In this document: positions 1 to 8,963 of the stretch, in pieces
Position numbering within the stretch: the first letter of the stretch is position 1
Layout: the number at the start of each line of letters is the position of its first letter
From: Bacteroidaceae bacterium
GTDB lineage: Bacteria; Bacteroidota; Bacteroidia; Bacteroidales; Bacteroidaceae
Reading direction: 5' to 3'
Length of the DNA stretch: 18,526 nucleotides
Assembly: GCA_016284115.1 (NCBI GenBank)
Contig: JAEEOD010000408.1
Coordinates: forward strand, 1-18,526
Notes under the pieces: model-generated
Seen by the model: the letters and a program-made list of their open reading frames with translations, nothing else
Databases searched by the model: none
Told to the model about the DNA's origin: nothing
Program-made: the position numbers and the translations under genes

Positions 1-1
1 G

Positions 2-271
2 AGTACAGGTTGGTTTACTACCAGCAAAGATCTCTATGCCAAGTGGGAGCCTTATTTGAAGGAGCATGCAGCTGAAATGAACAAGAGCTTCAAGATTTAC
101 AAGTTCTATATGGGTGGTGAGGAAGACATCGCTTACCAGAATTGTGTTGCTACTCGCGAAGCTTTCACCAAGGCAGGCGTGAAGCATGAGTACTCTTCCA
201 TGCCTGGTGGTCATACCTGGCACGTATGGCGCCACAATTTGCGTGACTTTGCTCCATTATTGTTCAAATAA
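2..271 (+). CDS. CE1-type esterase, C-terminal end only (5' end outside window)
   Basis: The frame is open from the first bases of the window to a TAA, giving the last 89 residues of a protein that starts upstream. The end resembles the C-terminus of the complete esterase at 2419-3588: both finish in a W-R-H-x-L-x-x-F-A-P-L-L-F-K pattern, and both carry a GGH motif, here followed by TWHVW, that supplies the catalytic histidine of the alpha/beta-hydrolase fold. A GGEED stretch about 40 residues earlier probably holds the catalytic acid. CE1 members act on feruloyl or acetyl esters of plant cell-wall polysaccharides; that role is inferred from the family, since the nucleophile serine lies outside the window. 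An internal ATG at 56 is not a plausible start, because homology continues upstream of it. A strong terminator follows the stop at once, so this is the last gene of its transcript. Confidence 0.8.
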   Translation, partial: STGWFTTSKDLYAKWEPYLKEHAAEMNKSFKIYKFYMGGEEDIAYQNCVATREAFTKAGVKHEYSSMPGGHTWHVWRHNLRDFAPLLFK

Positions 272-276
272 AACAC

Positions 277-311
277 AAAGCAAGGAGGTTTCCCCTCCTT
301 GCTTTATTTTA
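277..311 (+). terminator. Rho-independent terminator after the first esterase
   Basis: A perfect 12-bp stem (AAAGCAAGGAGG at 277-288 paired with CCTCCTTGCTTT at 294-305) with a 5-nt loop is followed by ATTTTAT. It starts 6 nt after the esterase stop codon. The stem is largely symmetrical, but nothing on the other strand needs terminating here. Confidence 0.88.
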
Positions 312-342
312 TCATAACCCGTACAACTTTGTGTCAGAAAAG

Positions 343-376
343 TTGAAATCTGTTTCTAAATTAGGCCTTACCTTTA
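343..376 (+). promoter_or_regulatory. Possible promoter for the NagB-like/PIG-L gene
   Basis: TACCTTTA at 369-376 is one base from the Bacteroidetes -7 consensus TAnnTTTG, with a TTG at 343-345 about 23 nt upstream, slightly longer than usual spacing. It lies after a terminator and before the next gene, so a promoter is expected here. If correct, transcription starts near 383 and the AGGAGG at 378-383 would be promoter sequence, not a ribosome binding site. Confidence 0.35.
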
Positions 377-402
377 CAGGAGGAATTTAATTTTTATATA
401 TC

Positions 403-2388
403 ATGAGAACGAACCTAACATCACAGATTACGTTGAACCATGTGAACACCAGCTATTATAAGCCCAAGAACGCCTTTGAGCAGGCACAGTTGACGAGGCT
501 GGAAAAGTTGCCCACTACCATTTATGAAAATGCCGATGAGGCTTCCAAACAAATAGCGCATGAAATTGCTGATACGATTAGGCAAAACGAGGCTGCCTAT
601 AAACCCTGTGTGATGGTACTCACTGGTGGGGCCACCCCCCGACAGTTATATGCCGAATTGGTACGACTGCATCATGAGGAAGGTTTGAGCTTCCGAAATG
701 TCATCGTGTTTAACCTTTATGAGTTCTATCCTTTGGCAGAAGATACTGTGTTCAGCAATCTTAAAGCCTTGAAAGAGATGTTGCTTGACCAAGTAGATAT
801 CGACCCTACACGCGTTTTCTCTCCTCCTGGCACCTTGAGTCAGAATGATATCTTTAATTTCTGCGAGGAATATGAGCGCAAGATAGCAGAAGCTGGTGGC
901 ATCGACATCTGTTTGTTGGGCATTGGCCGTTTGGGTAACATTGCTTTCAATGAACCTGGTTCACGTATTAACTCCACCACACGACTCATACTACTGGATG
1001 CTGAGTCACGCGCTGAAGCTGCACGTTCTTTTGGCAACAATCCTCCCATCAGTTCTATCACCATGGGTATCCACACCATCCTGTCATCTAAGAAGATTTA
1101 TCTCATGGCTTGGGGCGAGGATAAGGCGAAAATGGTGAAGGAATGTGTTGAGGGCAATATTACCGACAATATTCCTGCTTCTTTCCTGCAAATGCACAAT
1201 AACGTGCAAGTGGTGTTAGATCTCTCTGCCGCTACATTCCTTACTCGCATCCATCATCCTTGGCTGGTGACTTCTTGTGAGTGGACCGACAAACTTATTC
1301 GCAGTGCTATTGTATGGCTCTGTCAGCAAACGGGCAAGCCTATATTGAAACTCACCAACAAGGACTATAACGAGGGTGGACTGAGTGAGTTATTGGCTAT
1401 CTATGGGTCTGCCTATAATGTGAATATCAAGATATTCAACGATTTGCAACATACCATCACGGGATGGCCTGGGGGGAAACCCAATGCCGATGACACTTAT
1501 CGACCAGAACGAGCTTTGCCTTATCCTAAACGCGTTGTGGTGTTCTCTCCCCACCCAGACGATGATGTAATTTCAATGGGTGGTACTATCAGAAGGTTGG
1601 TGCAGCAAGACCATGAAGTACATATTGCCTATGAAACCAGTGGCAATATTGCCGTAGGTGATGAAGAGGTGACCCGCTTCCTGCACTTTATTAATGGTTT
1701 TAACCAGCTGTTCAATGCTGACCAAGATGAGGTAATCAAGAAGAAATACCAAGAGATAAAGTCATTCCTAAAGGAGAAAAAAGATGGTGATATGGATACA
1801 AAAGACATCTTAACCATCAAGGGATTGATACGCAGGGGAGAAGCCCGTACGGCTTGTACCTACAACAACATTCCGCTCAAGAGGGTGCACTTCTTGGATT
1901 TGCCTTTCTATGAGACGGGCAAGATTCAGAAAAATCCATTAGGAGAAGTAGATGTAAGAATTGTGCAAAAGTTATTGCAGGAAATTCAGCCTCATCAGAT
2001 ATTCGTAGCTGGTGACTTGGCAGACCCACATGGTACGCATCGTGTTTGCACCAACGCTGTCTTGGCAGCTATCGATTTAGAAAAGGAAGCCGATGCCACC
2101 TGGTTGAAAGATTGTCGCATCTGGATGTATCGCGGTGCTTGGGCAGAATGGGAGATTGAAGACATCGAGATGGCAGTACCGATCAGTCCGGAGGAGCTGA
2201 GGGCGAAACGCAACTCTATCCTCCGCCATCAGAGTCAGATGGAGTCGGCTCCGTTCCTTGGCAACGACGAACGCTTGTTCTGGCAACGCAGTGAAGACCG
2301 CAACCGCAATACCGCAGGCATCTATGACAAGCTAGGACTGGCTTGCTATGAGGCGATGGAGGCGTTTGTAGAGTATTTGCCTTTATAA
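403..2388 (+). CDS. NagB-like domain fused to PIG-L/LmbE deacetylase
   Basis: 661 residues with no signal peptide, so cytoplasmic. Residues about 40-300 match the glucosamine-6-phosphate deaminase (NagB) fold: TGGATPRQLY near 75, then GIGRLGNIAFNEPGS at 173-187. Aligned by eye to E. coli NagB, the catalytic Asp72 is Tyr106, Asp141 is Leu177 and His143 is Asn179; only the Glu of FNEP (184) is kept, so deaminase activity is unlikely. Residues about 375-600 are a PIG-L/LmbE zinc deacetylase domain with an intact SPHPDDD motif (His384, Asp386, Asp387) and a later DPHGTH (541-546) supplying the third zinc ligand. From family knowledge the second half should remove an N-acetyl group from a GlcNAc-type sugar; the first half may bind a sugar phosphate. 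I recall the same fusion in Bacteroides (BT_0258-like). ATG 403 is forced as the first start by an in-frame stop at 388. The secreted esterase follows 30 nt downstream, so co-transcription is likely. Confidence 0.85.
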   Translation: MRTNLTSQITLNHVNTSYYKPKNAFEQAQLTRLEKLPTTIYENADEASKQIAHEIADTIRQNEAAYKPCVMVLTGGATPRQLYAELVRLHHEEGLSFRNVIVFNLYEFYPLAEDTVFSNLKALKEMLLDQVDIDPTRVFSPPGTLSQNDIFNFCEEYERKIAEAGGIDICLLGIGRLGNIAFNEPGSRINSTTRLILLDAESRAEAARSFGNNPPISSITMGIHTILSSKKIYLMAWGEDKAKMVKECVEGNITDNIPASFLQMHNNVQVVLDLSAATFLTRIHHPWLVTSCEWTDKLIRSAIVWLCQQTGKPILKLTNKDYNEGGLSELLAIYGSAYNVNIKIFNDLQHTITGWPGGKPNADDTYRPERALPYPKRVVVFSPHPDDDVISMGGTIRRLVQQDHEVHIAYETSGNIAVGDEEVTRFLHFINGFNQLFNADQDEVIKKKYQEIKSFLKEKKDGDMDTKDILTIKGLIRRGEARTACTYNNIPLKRVHFLDLPFYETGKIQKNPLGEVDVRIVQKLLQEIQPHQIFVAGDLADPHGTHRVCTNAVLAAIDLEKEADATWLKDCRIWMYRGAWAEWEIEDIEMAVPISPEELRAKRNSILRHQSQMESAPFLGNDERLFWQRSEDRNRNTAGIYDKLGLACYEAMEAFVEYLPL

Positions 2389-2418
2389 TTATATTAACTT
2401 TTCAGAGCTAAACGTAAC

Positions 2419-3588
2419 ATGAAAAGAAACCTTTTATTATTGACATTTTGCCTTTTAATTGGCAGCCTGTATGCCCAGGAGATGGCTAACACCCGCAGGG
2501 CTCGAATCATCTCACCAGAAGTGACTAAAGATAGCATTACCTTCCGCTTTCGTGCTGAGTATGCCACTACGGTTAGTCTTACAGGCTCTTGGCAAAATAG
2601 AGGCGAATCAGCCATCGCCATGAAGCGAAACAACAACCTGGTATGGAGTGTTACCATCCCTACCCTCCAGGCAGATTTATATTACTATACCTTCAATGTG
2701 GATGGCACCACCGTTTGTGACCCTGCCAACACATCTATTGATCGTGATGGTACCAGCTATCGTAGCATCTTCCTCATTGATGGTGACCACTCTCGCCATT
2801 ACAAAGATGCTTCTGTAAGGGGCAATGTATCTGCCGTATGGTATGATTCTCCTACCATTGGAGCAAAACGTAAAATGATAGTCTATACCCCTGCAGGTTA
2901 TGATGACAACAAAAAGGCGAAATACCCTGTGCTCTATCTGTTGCATGGGGGTGGTGGCGATGAGGAAGCTTGGCTTTCATTGGGACGTGCAGCTCAGATC
3001 CTAGACAATCTCATTAGTGAGGGAAAAGCCGTACCCATGCTGATTGTAATGCCTAATGGTAATTCCAACCAGATCCAATCCCACATCAACGACATTCCTG
3101 GGCAAGAGTCTTCTACACTGATGCAGAACGATATCCAGTCGGATTTGTATGTCACCAGTCTCATCAAGGACGTTATTCCTTATATTGATAGCCATTATCG
3201 CACCATAGCCAAGAAAGAAGGGCGAGCCATTTCTGGTCTGTCAATGGGTGGAGGCCATACACTCAGAACCAACTACCTCTTCCCTGGCTATTTCAACTAC
3301 ATCTGTCCGCAAAGCACAGGAGCTCATCCACATAACCAGAAGAATACAGCATATGCTTTCGATGAGAATACTTTGTCAAATTATCTCGAAGGGATTAAGA
3401 AAGCAGGTTATAAACTATTCTGGTTGGGTTGCGGTGATGCAGATCCTTGGTTTGCAGAAGCGCAGGAGCTCGACAGACTCCTCACGCAACATGGCATGCC
3501 CCACACATTCTATGTAACAGGAGGTGGCCATGAATGGAAGAACTGGCGCCACTATTTGGATACTTTCGCTCCCTTATTGTTCAAATAG
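2419..3588 (+). CDS. Secreted CE1 esterase with N-terminal E-set domain
   Basis: 389 residues. A signal peptide (Lys-Arg then a Leu-rich core, cleavage after YA before Gln20) sends it to the periplasm or beyond. Residues about 25-125 form a beta-sandwich of the esterase-associated E-set/CBM48-like type (FRFRAEYATTVSLTGSW, DLYYYTFNVDG). Residues about 130-389 are an alpha/beta-hydrolase of the esterase D/CE1 family: oxyanion-loop LLHGGGGDEEAW at 174-185, nucleophile Ser275 in GLSMGG, probable acid Asp340 or Asp342 in GCGDADPW, and His371 in GGGHEW. Family members release ferulic or acetyl groups from xylan, arabinan or pectin; the exact ester cannot be read from sequence. It resembles the truncated esterase at the left edge. 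It sits 30 nt after the NagB-like/PIG-L gene and before the GH2-GH106 pair, which has its own promoter. Confidence 0.88.
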   Translation: MKRNLLLLTFCLLIGSLYAQEMANTRRARIISPEVTKDSITFRFRAEYATTVSLTGSWQNRGESAIAMKRNNNLVWSVTIPTLQADLYYYTFNVDGTTVCDPANTSIDRDGTSYRSIFLIDGDHSRHYKDASVRGNVSAVWYDSPTIGAKRKMIVYTPAGYDDNKKAKYPVLYLLHGGGGDEEAWLSLGRAAQILDNLISEGKAVPMLIVMPNGNSNQIQSHINDIPGQESSTLMQNDIQSDLYVTSLIKDVIPYIDSHYRTIAKKEGRAISGLSMGGGHTLRTNYLFPGYFNYICPQSTGAHPHNQKNTAYAFDENTLSNYLEGIKKAGYKLFWLGCGDADPWFAEAQELDRLLTQHGMPHTFYVTGGGHEWKNWRHYLDTFAPLLFK

Positions 3589-3618
3589 GGTATTATAAAG
3601 CAGATTTGTTTACTTTTC

Positions 3619-3653
3619 GGACACCCCTGTTTGTCCTTAAGGTACTAATTTTG
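3619..3653 (+). promoter_or_regulatory. Promoter and likely activator site of the GH2-GH106 operon
   Basis: TAATTTTG at 3646-3653 matches the Bacteroidetes -7 box TAnnTTTG exactly, 30 nt before the GH2 start codon. No TTTG lies at the usual 19-21 nt upstream. Instead there is an interrupted inverted repeat GGACA (3619-3623) / TGTCC (3632-3636), and the 13-mer TTTGTCCTTAAGG (3630-3642) ends 3 nt before the -7 box. The 13-mer recurs with one change at 9902-9914, next to an AraC-type regulator. A missing -33 element replaced by a motif is what an activator-dependent promoter would look like; this last step is inference. Confidence 0.55.
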
Positions 3654-3682
3654 CATCCAGAATAATAGTAATTTAACAATCA

Positions 3683-6079
3683 ATGAAAAAAACAAACATC
3701 ATGAAGACTATGGCGGTTGCATCGATGACCGCATTCTGCGCTTGCACCACTAATGAGCAAGCTGACTTTAACCAAAACTGGCAATTCTGGAGCGACACCC
3801 AACCAAACAAGCAAGTGGTAAACCTACCACACGATGCCATGCAGACTGAAACTCGTTCTGCCGATGAGAAGGAAGGTCGTCATAACGGTTTTTATCCTGG
3901 CAATGTGTATCACTATGAAAAGACATTTACTGCAGACGCTTCGTTGCTACAGAAACATGTCACTCTGGCTTTCGAAGGAGTATATCGTAACAGTAAGGTA
4001 TTTGTAAATGGTCAGGAGGCAGGTGGTTACAAATATGGCTACATGCCTTTTGACGTATGTTTGGACGGGTTACTGGTGGTTGGCGAGAACACTATCCGTG
4101 TGGATGTAGATAACTCACAAACACCTAATAGCCGTTGGTATTCTGGTGCTGGCATCTATCGTCCCCTGCATCTCATAGTTCAGGAAAAGGACTATATTGA
4201 ACAGGTGAAAGTAAGCACACTTTCAATTGCTCCAGCCAAGGTGAAAGTAGAAACCTTGCATCAGGGTGGTGAGGTAAGCGTCAGCATCTACGATGGCAAC
4301 AAACAAATTGCTTTTGCTGAAGGTGACAATGTGGAACTGAACATTAATAACGCCAAATTATGGAGTGCTGAATCTCCTTATTTATATAAAGCATTGGTGG
4401 AACTCAAACAAGGCGGTAAGGTAATTGAGAAGCAGGAGAAACAATTCGGTATCCGTGAAATCACTTGGAGCACACAGGGTCTGAAAGTAAATGGCAAAGA
4501 TGTGTTGCTGCAAGGTGGATGCATCCATCACGATAATGGCATACTGGGTGCTGCTGAATATGACGATGCAGCTTACCGCAAAGTAGCGTTGCTGAAAAAA
4601 TATGGTTTCAATGCCATTCGTTCATCACACAACCCATTGTCAGAGGCCATGCTGAGAGCTTGCGATGAGCTGGGTATGTACGTGATGGATGAGTTGTGGG
4701 ACATGTGGTACATTACTAAAACTGAGTTTGACTATTCAAAGGATTTCTATGATAATTACGTGGAGGACATCCGCCACTTCGTGAAGAAGGATTTCAACCA
4801 TCCTTCAGTAATCATGTATAGTATAGGTAACGAGGTGGGTGAACCTGCTGAAGAGAAGGGTGTAGCTTTGGCTAAGGAACTGATTGATCGTCTGCATCAG
4901 GCAGACGACTCACGTCCAGTTACAGCAGGCATCAACCTAATGATCATTGGCTTGACACGTATGGGACAGAACATTTTTGCACAAGCCAATTCTGCTGCTG
5001 CACCAGGAGGACAGCCCATTACCAGTGAACAATATAACAACATGATGGTACAGTCAAGCGAAGGTATGCTGCGTGCCGTACTGATGCCCATGATTGACGA
5101 AGCCAGCTCCCCTGTACTGGATGCACTCGACATTGCGGGTTATAACTATGCGAACCTACGTTATGAAATGGATGGAGCTGCTCATCCTGACAGGGTGATT
5201 GTGGGCACAGAGACCTTCCCACATAATCTGCCTGCCAACTGGGCACAAGTGGAGAAACTGCCTTACCTGATTGGCGACTTTATGTGGACTGCATGGGACT
5301 ATATCGGTGAGATTGGACTGGGTGCATGGTACTATTCAGATGACGCCGACTTTGCCAGCAAGAACTATCCTTGGAAACTCAATGGTGGTGGTGCCATCGA
5401 CCTGATTGGCAACCCCACAGGTGAGGCACTTTGGACAAAAGCAATTTGGGGCAAAGACAACCAGCCCAGTATTGGTGTACGTCCTATTCATAAAGAGCAA
5501 CTCATTAAAGCTATGTGGCGAGGCACCAATACCATCCCATCATGGAGCTGGCAAGGCTGTGAGGGTATGCCAACGGTGGTTGAGGTATATACCAGTGCAC
5601 AAAAGGTGAAGTTGTATATCAATGACAAACTGATTGGTGAGCAGGAAGTGAACAACTACTTGGCATCGTTCGATGTAATCTATGAATCAGGTGTTTTAAA
5701 AGCTGTTTCCATTGATACCAATGGTCGTGAATATGAGCAAACCTTGACTTCGGCTACAGGAAAAACAGGTATCAGCATCGAACCAGAGAAGAGCAGCTAC
5801 AAGGTGGGTGAATTAGCTTTCGTCAACATCAACCTCGTGGGTGAGAACGGCATCGTGGAGTCGAAAGCCGACCGCAAGTTAAAAGTAACTGTTGAGGGTG
5901 GCGAACTCCTGGGCTTTGGTAGTCAGCAACTTATTACCAAGGACAGCTTCACCACTGGTGAATACAGCACTTACTACGGACAGTCACAAGCTGTTGTCCG
6001 CTCCTTCAACCCTGGCATTGTGAAGATTCATGTTACTGGTGAAGGTGTGGAGGCAAGCTATGAGTTAAAAGTAGAATAA
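3683..6079 (+). CDS. GH2 beta-galactosidase-type lipoprotein
   Basis: 798 residues. The N-terminus (KK, hydrophobic stretch, then FCAC) suggests a lipoprotein modified at Cys21. Domain order follows GH2: sugar-binding jelly roll (about 45-170, with GVYRNSKVFVNG and NSRWYSGAGIYRPL), Ig-like domain (about 175-260), TIM barrel (about 265-560), then C-terminal beta domains of the DUF4982 type (from about 610, WRGTNTIPSW and VEVYTSAQKVKLYIN) and a final Ig-like domain. The barrel carries SSHNPLS, the acid/base Glu384 in YSIGNEVG and the nucleophile Glu510 in VGTETFP, so it should be active. Beta-galactosidase is the most likely activity; other GH2 activities (beta-glucuronidase, exo-acting on arabinogalactan) cannot be excluded. 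An internal Met7 is an alternative start but would lose the first lysines. The GH106-type gene follows after 12 nt in the same operon. Confidence 0.87.
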   Translation: MKKTNIMKTMAVASMTAFCACTTNEQADFNQNWQFWSDTQPNKQVVNLPHDAMQTETRSADEKEGRHNGFYPGNVYHYEKTFTADASLLQKHVTLAFEGVYRNSKVFVNGQEAGGYKYGYMPFDVCLDGLLVVGENTIRVDVDNSQTPNSRWYSGAGIYRPLHLIVQEKDYIEQVKVSTLSIAPAKVKVETLHQGGEVSVSIYDGNKQIAFAEGDNVELNINNAKLWSAESPYLYKALVELKQGGKVIEKQEKQFGIREITWSTQGLKVNGKDVLLQGGCIHHDNGILGAAEYDDAAYRKVALLKKYGFNAIRSSHNPLSEAMLRACDELGMYVMDELWDMWYITKTEFDYSKDFYDNYVEDIRHFVKKDFNHPSVIMYSIGNEVGEPAEEKGVALAKELIDRLHQADDSRPVTAGINLMIIGLTRMGQNIFAQANSAAAPGGQPITSEQYNNMMVQSSEGMLRAVLMPMIDEASSPVLDALDIAGYNYANLRYEMDGAAHPDRVIVGTETFPHNLPANWAQVEKLPYLIGDFMWTAWDYIGEIGLGAWYYSDDADFASKNYPWKLNGGGAIDLIGNPTGEALWTKAIWGKDNQPSIGVRPIHKEQLIKAMWRGTNTIPSWSWQGCEGMPTVVEVYTSAQKVKLYINDKLIGEQEVNNYLASFDVIYESGVLKAVSIDTNGREYEQTLTSATGKTGISIEPEKSSYKVGELAFVNINLVGENGIVESKADRKLKVTVEGGELLGFGSQQLITKDSFTTGEYSTYYGQSQAVVRSFNPGIVKIHVTGEGVEASYELKVE

Positions 6080-6091
6080 TAAACTTGATCT

Positions 6092-8959
6092 ATGAAAAGA
6101 TTATCATTAATATGGCTGTTGGCAGCTATAACTGCTACTTCCATCGCACAGGAAAAACAGAACTGGTTGGAAGCTACACAATTCAGCGCTTACAGTTTCA
6201 ACAACCCGCCACAAAAGTATGCCCCCATGACTAGATGGTGGTGGCCAGGCAATGATGTGGAGGCAACAGAACTGAGGCGCGAAGTTAACCTCTTTGCCGA
6301 CAATCACTTCGGAGGCGTAGAGATTCAACCTATGGCCTTGGTGAGCCCAATCAAGACTCGTGAGCAGGCGGCGAGGATTCAAAGTTTCGACTCTCCCGAG
6401 TATTACCAAAACATAGATGCTGTGATGGAAGAAGCACAGAAACGAGGTCTGATTGTGGATATGACGGTGGGGAGCGGATGGCCTTCAGGCGGAGAGCATA
6501 TCTCTGAGGCAGAGAGTAATTTGACCCTGAAATATGTCATAATAGATATTCCTCAGGGTAACACCGAGAAAATATCCATTCCTAAATTAGCGAGAGGACA
6601 TCGCCCTACAGCCAAGGTGGTTGCTTTGCTGGCAGCCAAGGTGGAGAAGGAGGAGAACGGCACATTATTCCTGAACCAACAGAGCGTAGAGGACATTTCT
6701 TCATCTGTGAAAGAAGGTGCTTTTATTTACACACCCAAGGAATCAGGCTATAAAGCCATTGCCATCTGGTCGATGTCAGCGATGGAAGCTCCCATGCTGA
6801 TGGCCAAACGCAAAGCTGGATTGGTGGCCAACCACTTTGATGCAAAAACCATCCAAAAGAACTATGAGTATTATTTTGGCGAACGAACCAACTTTGCTCA
6901 ATATTACGGAAAGCCACTGCGCGCCCTTTTCAACGACAGTTACGAGTTTAAGGTGGATCGTCATTTTGCTGACAGTTTTATCAGTACATTCAAGGCTAAT
7001 CGTGGCTACGACCCTACACTGACCCTGCCCGCTAACCTGTGGGATGGCTATAACAATATGTATGCCCGCATGGCAGCTCCCGATAAGCAGCCTGCCTTTG
7101 CTTTCGGGAAAGAAGACTGGCGTATACGCTACGACTACGACCTGACATTGAGTGATGTGTTGCGCAAAGAATTCTTGGAGGCTTCATCTGAATGGACGAA
7201 CGCTCGTGGCTTGCTGCATCGTTCCCAAGGCTATGGCATCAACATGGACATCATGGGAGTGGCTGGTAGTATTGACATCCCTGAAGGAGAAACTATGTTG
7301 TTCAACTATGGCAGTGAGGCTGGCTACAAGATTATTACCTCTGGCGCACATCTGTATAACAAGCCAATCGTTACCAGCGAATCGGCGGTATTCAGTGGAA
7401 GAGCGTTGCTCACCACCCCGCAGAAGCTGAAGATGGTGATCGACAAAATACTCTCAGCTGGTGTGAATCAGGTAATCTATCACGGCTCGCCTTATTACTA
7501 TAAGGCCGATGGACAGGCACCTGAAGGTTGGAGGCCATTCTACAACGCTATGATGGGGGTAAACTTCTCGTCAGAGATCTATGAGGGCAATGAGTTCTGG
7601 AACAACATATCTTCAGTGAACCATTATGCACAACGGGCACAATATGTACTTCGCAGTGGAAAAGCTAACGCTGACATACTGATATACTATCCTTTCCTGA
7701 ACTTCAGTGATGAGACCTATAATCCCAAGGAGTTGCTGATAAAAGGTTATATTCCTGATGTAGAACCATCTATGGATATAAAGTCAGAGGCAAACGCTTA
7801 TAGCAACACTCTTTGCACAGAATGGCTGGAACAAATCTATCCACTGATTGACGAACTGAATAAACAGGGCATCACTTGGGATTGGATCAATGACGAGTCT
7901 GTGCAAGCCATGACTTTAGAGGTCAACAAGCAATTGAACGTGCGAGGCAATCTGTATGAAGGCATTGTATTATTCAACCTGCCATATATCCAACTAAACA
8001 GCGCTAAACATTTACAGAGCCTTTGCACGCAAGGGGCAAAAGTACTCACTATCGGCAAGCCTGCCCAGATTCAGCCTTCCTATAAGGATTATGCACAGCT
8101 TGACAAGCTGACAGCCTCTGCTATGCAAGACATTACAAGAATGCCATCGGCTACTACGGTGGCTACCGTTAGTGAAGCATCCGCTTGGTTGGGCAATTTG
8201 GCTACTCCTCTTAGAAGCGTGAACGGAAAAGACATCGTGAAGCAGATTCGCAGGCAAATGGATAACGGCGACTTGGCACAGTTTTATTACAACGAGAGCG
8301 AGGAATTTACAACCTTACATGTACAGATTGGTAAGCGTTATAAATATGCCTACTGGATGGATGCAGAAAGTGGCAACATTAGTAAGGCGGAGTTGAAAAA
8401 AGGGTTGGTAAGCTATACACTTAAGCCATTAAGTACCATATTCCTATATGTAAGTCAGCAACCTTTGAATATTCCAGTCACCTCCACGTCAGCCTTTGCC
8501 CCACATAAGGCAAAGACAGTATTTGAGAATGACAAGTGGGACTTAGAAGTGGCAGGCAAAGAGTTTAAAGGCTTGAAGGCCCAAAACTGGAGAGAGGTCG
8601 ATGAGTTGAAATTCCTTGATGAGCCAGGTCATTACAACATGACTATCAAGTTACCCAAGTTCAATAAGAAAGTACGTTACTTCCTCGATTTAGGTAAGGT
8701 GTATTATACAGCTTCTTTGAGTATCAACGGCAAAGAGGTAGGCGAGCGGATTTGGAAACCCTATCTGTTTGATGTGACCCCATATATTAAAGCGGGTGAG
8801 AATACTATCAGCGTAACAGTTACTCCTAGTCGTTATAACTCGCTGGTAAAGCGGGCCATCGACGGAGAGGATAATTACAAATCCCTAAAAGAATCTACAT
8901 TAGTGAGCGAGGGCATGACTGGCAAACTAACGCTCTATGAACAAAAGAAATATAACTGA
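6092..8959 (+). CDS. Secreted GH106-type alpha-L-rhamnosidase family protein
   Basis: 955 residues with a signal peptide cleaved before about Gln20. The segment PMTRWWWPG at 45-53, followed by ELRREVNLFADNHFGGVEIQ, is the hallmark N-terminus of the GH106 fold, a TIM barrel that cleaves terminal alpha-L-rhamnose, often from rhamnogalacturonans. Supporting stretches are TVGSGWPSGG (near 130), LFNDSYEF, the WTNARGLLHRSQGYG segment and TSESAVFSGRAL. The last about 140 residues (about 810-945; GHYNMTIKLP, LGKVYYTASLSINGKEVG, GENTISVTVTPSRYN) form a GH2-type jelly-roll sugar-binding domain, as is usual in this family. Full length for the family. It is the second gene of the GH2 operon and ends at a bidirectional terminator. 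Exact substrate and catalytic acids are not assigned here. GH106 members of unknown specificity are common, so rhamnosidase is a family-level call. Confidence 0.8.
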   Translation: MKRLSLIWLLAAITATSIAQEKQNWLEATQFSAYSFNNPPQKYAPMTRWWWPGNDVEATELRREVNLFADNHFGGVEIQPMALVSPIKTREQAARIQSFDSPEYYQNIDAVMEEAQKRGLIVDMTVGSGWPSGGEHISEAESNLTLKYVIIDIPQGNTEKISIPKLARGHRPTAKVVALLAAKVEKEENGTLFLNQQSVEDISSSVKEGAFIYTPKESGYKAIAIWSMSAMEAPMLMAKRKAGLVANHFDAKTIQKNYEYYFGERTNFAQYYGKPLRALFNDSYEFKVDRHFADSFISTFKANRGYDPTLTLPANLWDGYNNMYARMAAPDKQPAFAFGKEDWRIRYDYDLTLSDVLRKEFLEASSEWTNARGLLHRSQGYGINMDIMGVAGSIDIPEGETMLFNYGSEAGYKIITSGAHLYNKPIVTSESAVFSGRALLTTPQKLKMVIDKILSAGVNQVIYHGSPYYYKADGQAPEGWRPFYNAMMGVNFSSEIYEGNEFWNNISSVNHYAQRAQYVLRSGKANADILIYYPFLNFSDETYNPKELLIKGYIPDVEPSMDIKSEANAYSNTLCTEWLEQIYPLIDELNKQGITWDWINDESVQAMTLEVNKQLNVRGNLYEGIVLFNLPYIQLNSAKHLQSLCTQGAKVLTIGKPAQIQPSYKDYAQLDKLTASAMQDITRMPSATTVATVSEASAWLGNLATPLRSVNGKDIVKQIRRQMDNGDLAQFYYNESEEFTTLHVQIGKRYKYAYWMDAESGNISKAELKKGLVSYTLKPLSTIFLYVSQQPLNIPVTSTSAFAPHKAKTVFENDKWDLEVAGKEFKGLKAQNWREVDELKFLDEPGHYNMTIKLPKFNKKVRYFLDLGKVYYTASLSINGKEVGERIWKPYLFDVTPYIKAGENTISVTVTPSRYNSLVKRAIDGEDNYKSLKESTLVSEGMTGKLTLYEQKKYN

Positions 8960-8963
8960 TAAA

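Noticed and set aside
378..383. AGGAGG as ribosome binding site of the NagB-like/PIG-L gene
   Set aside because: It ends 19 nt before ATG 403, too far, and an in-frame stop at 388 excludes a closer start. Genes here generally lack Shine-Dalgarno sequences, and the site overlaps the predicted transcription start.
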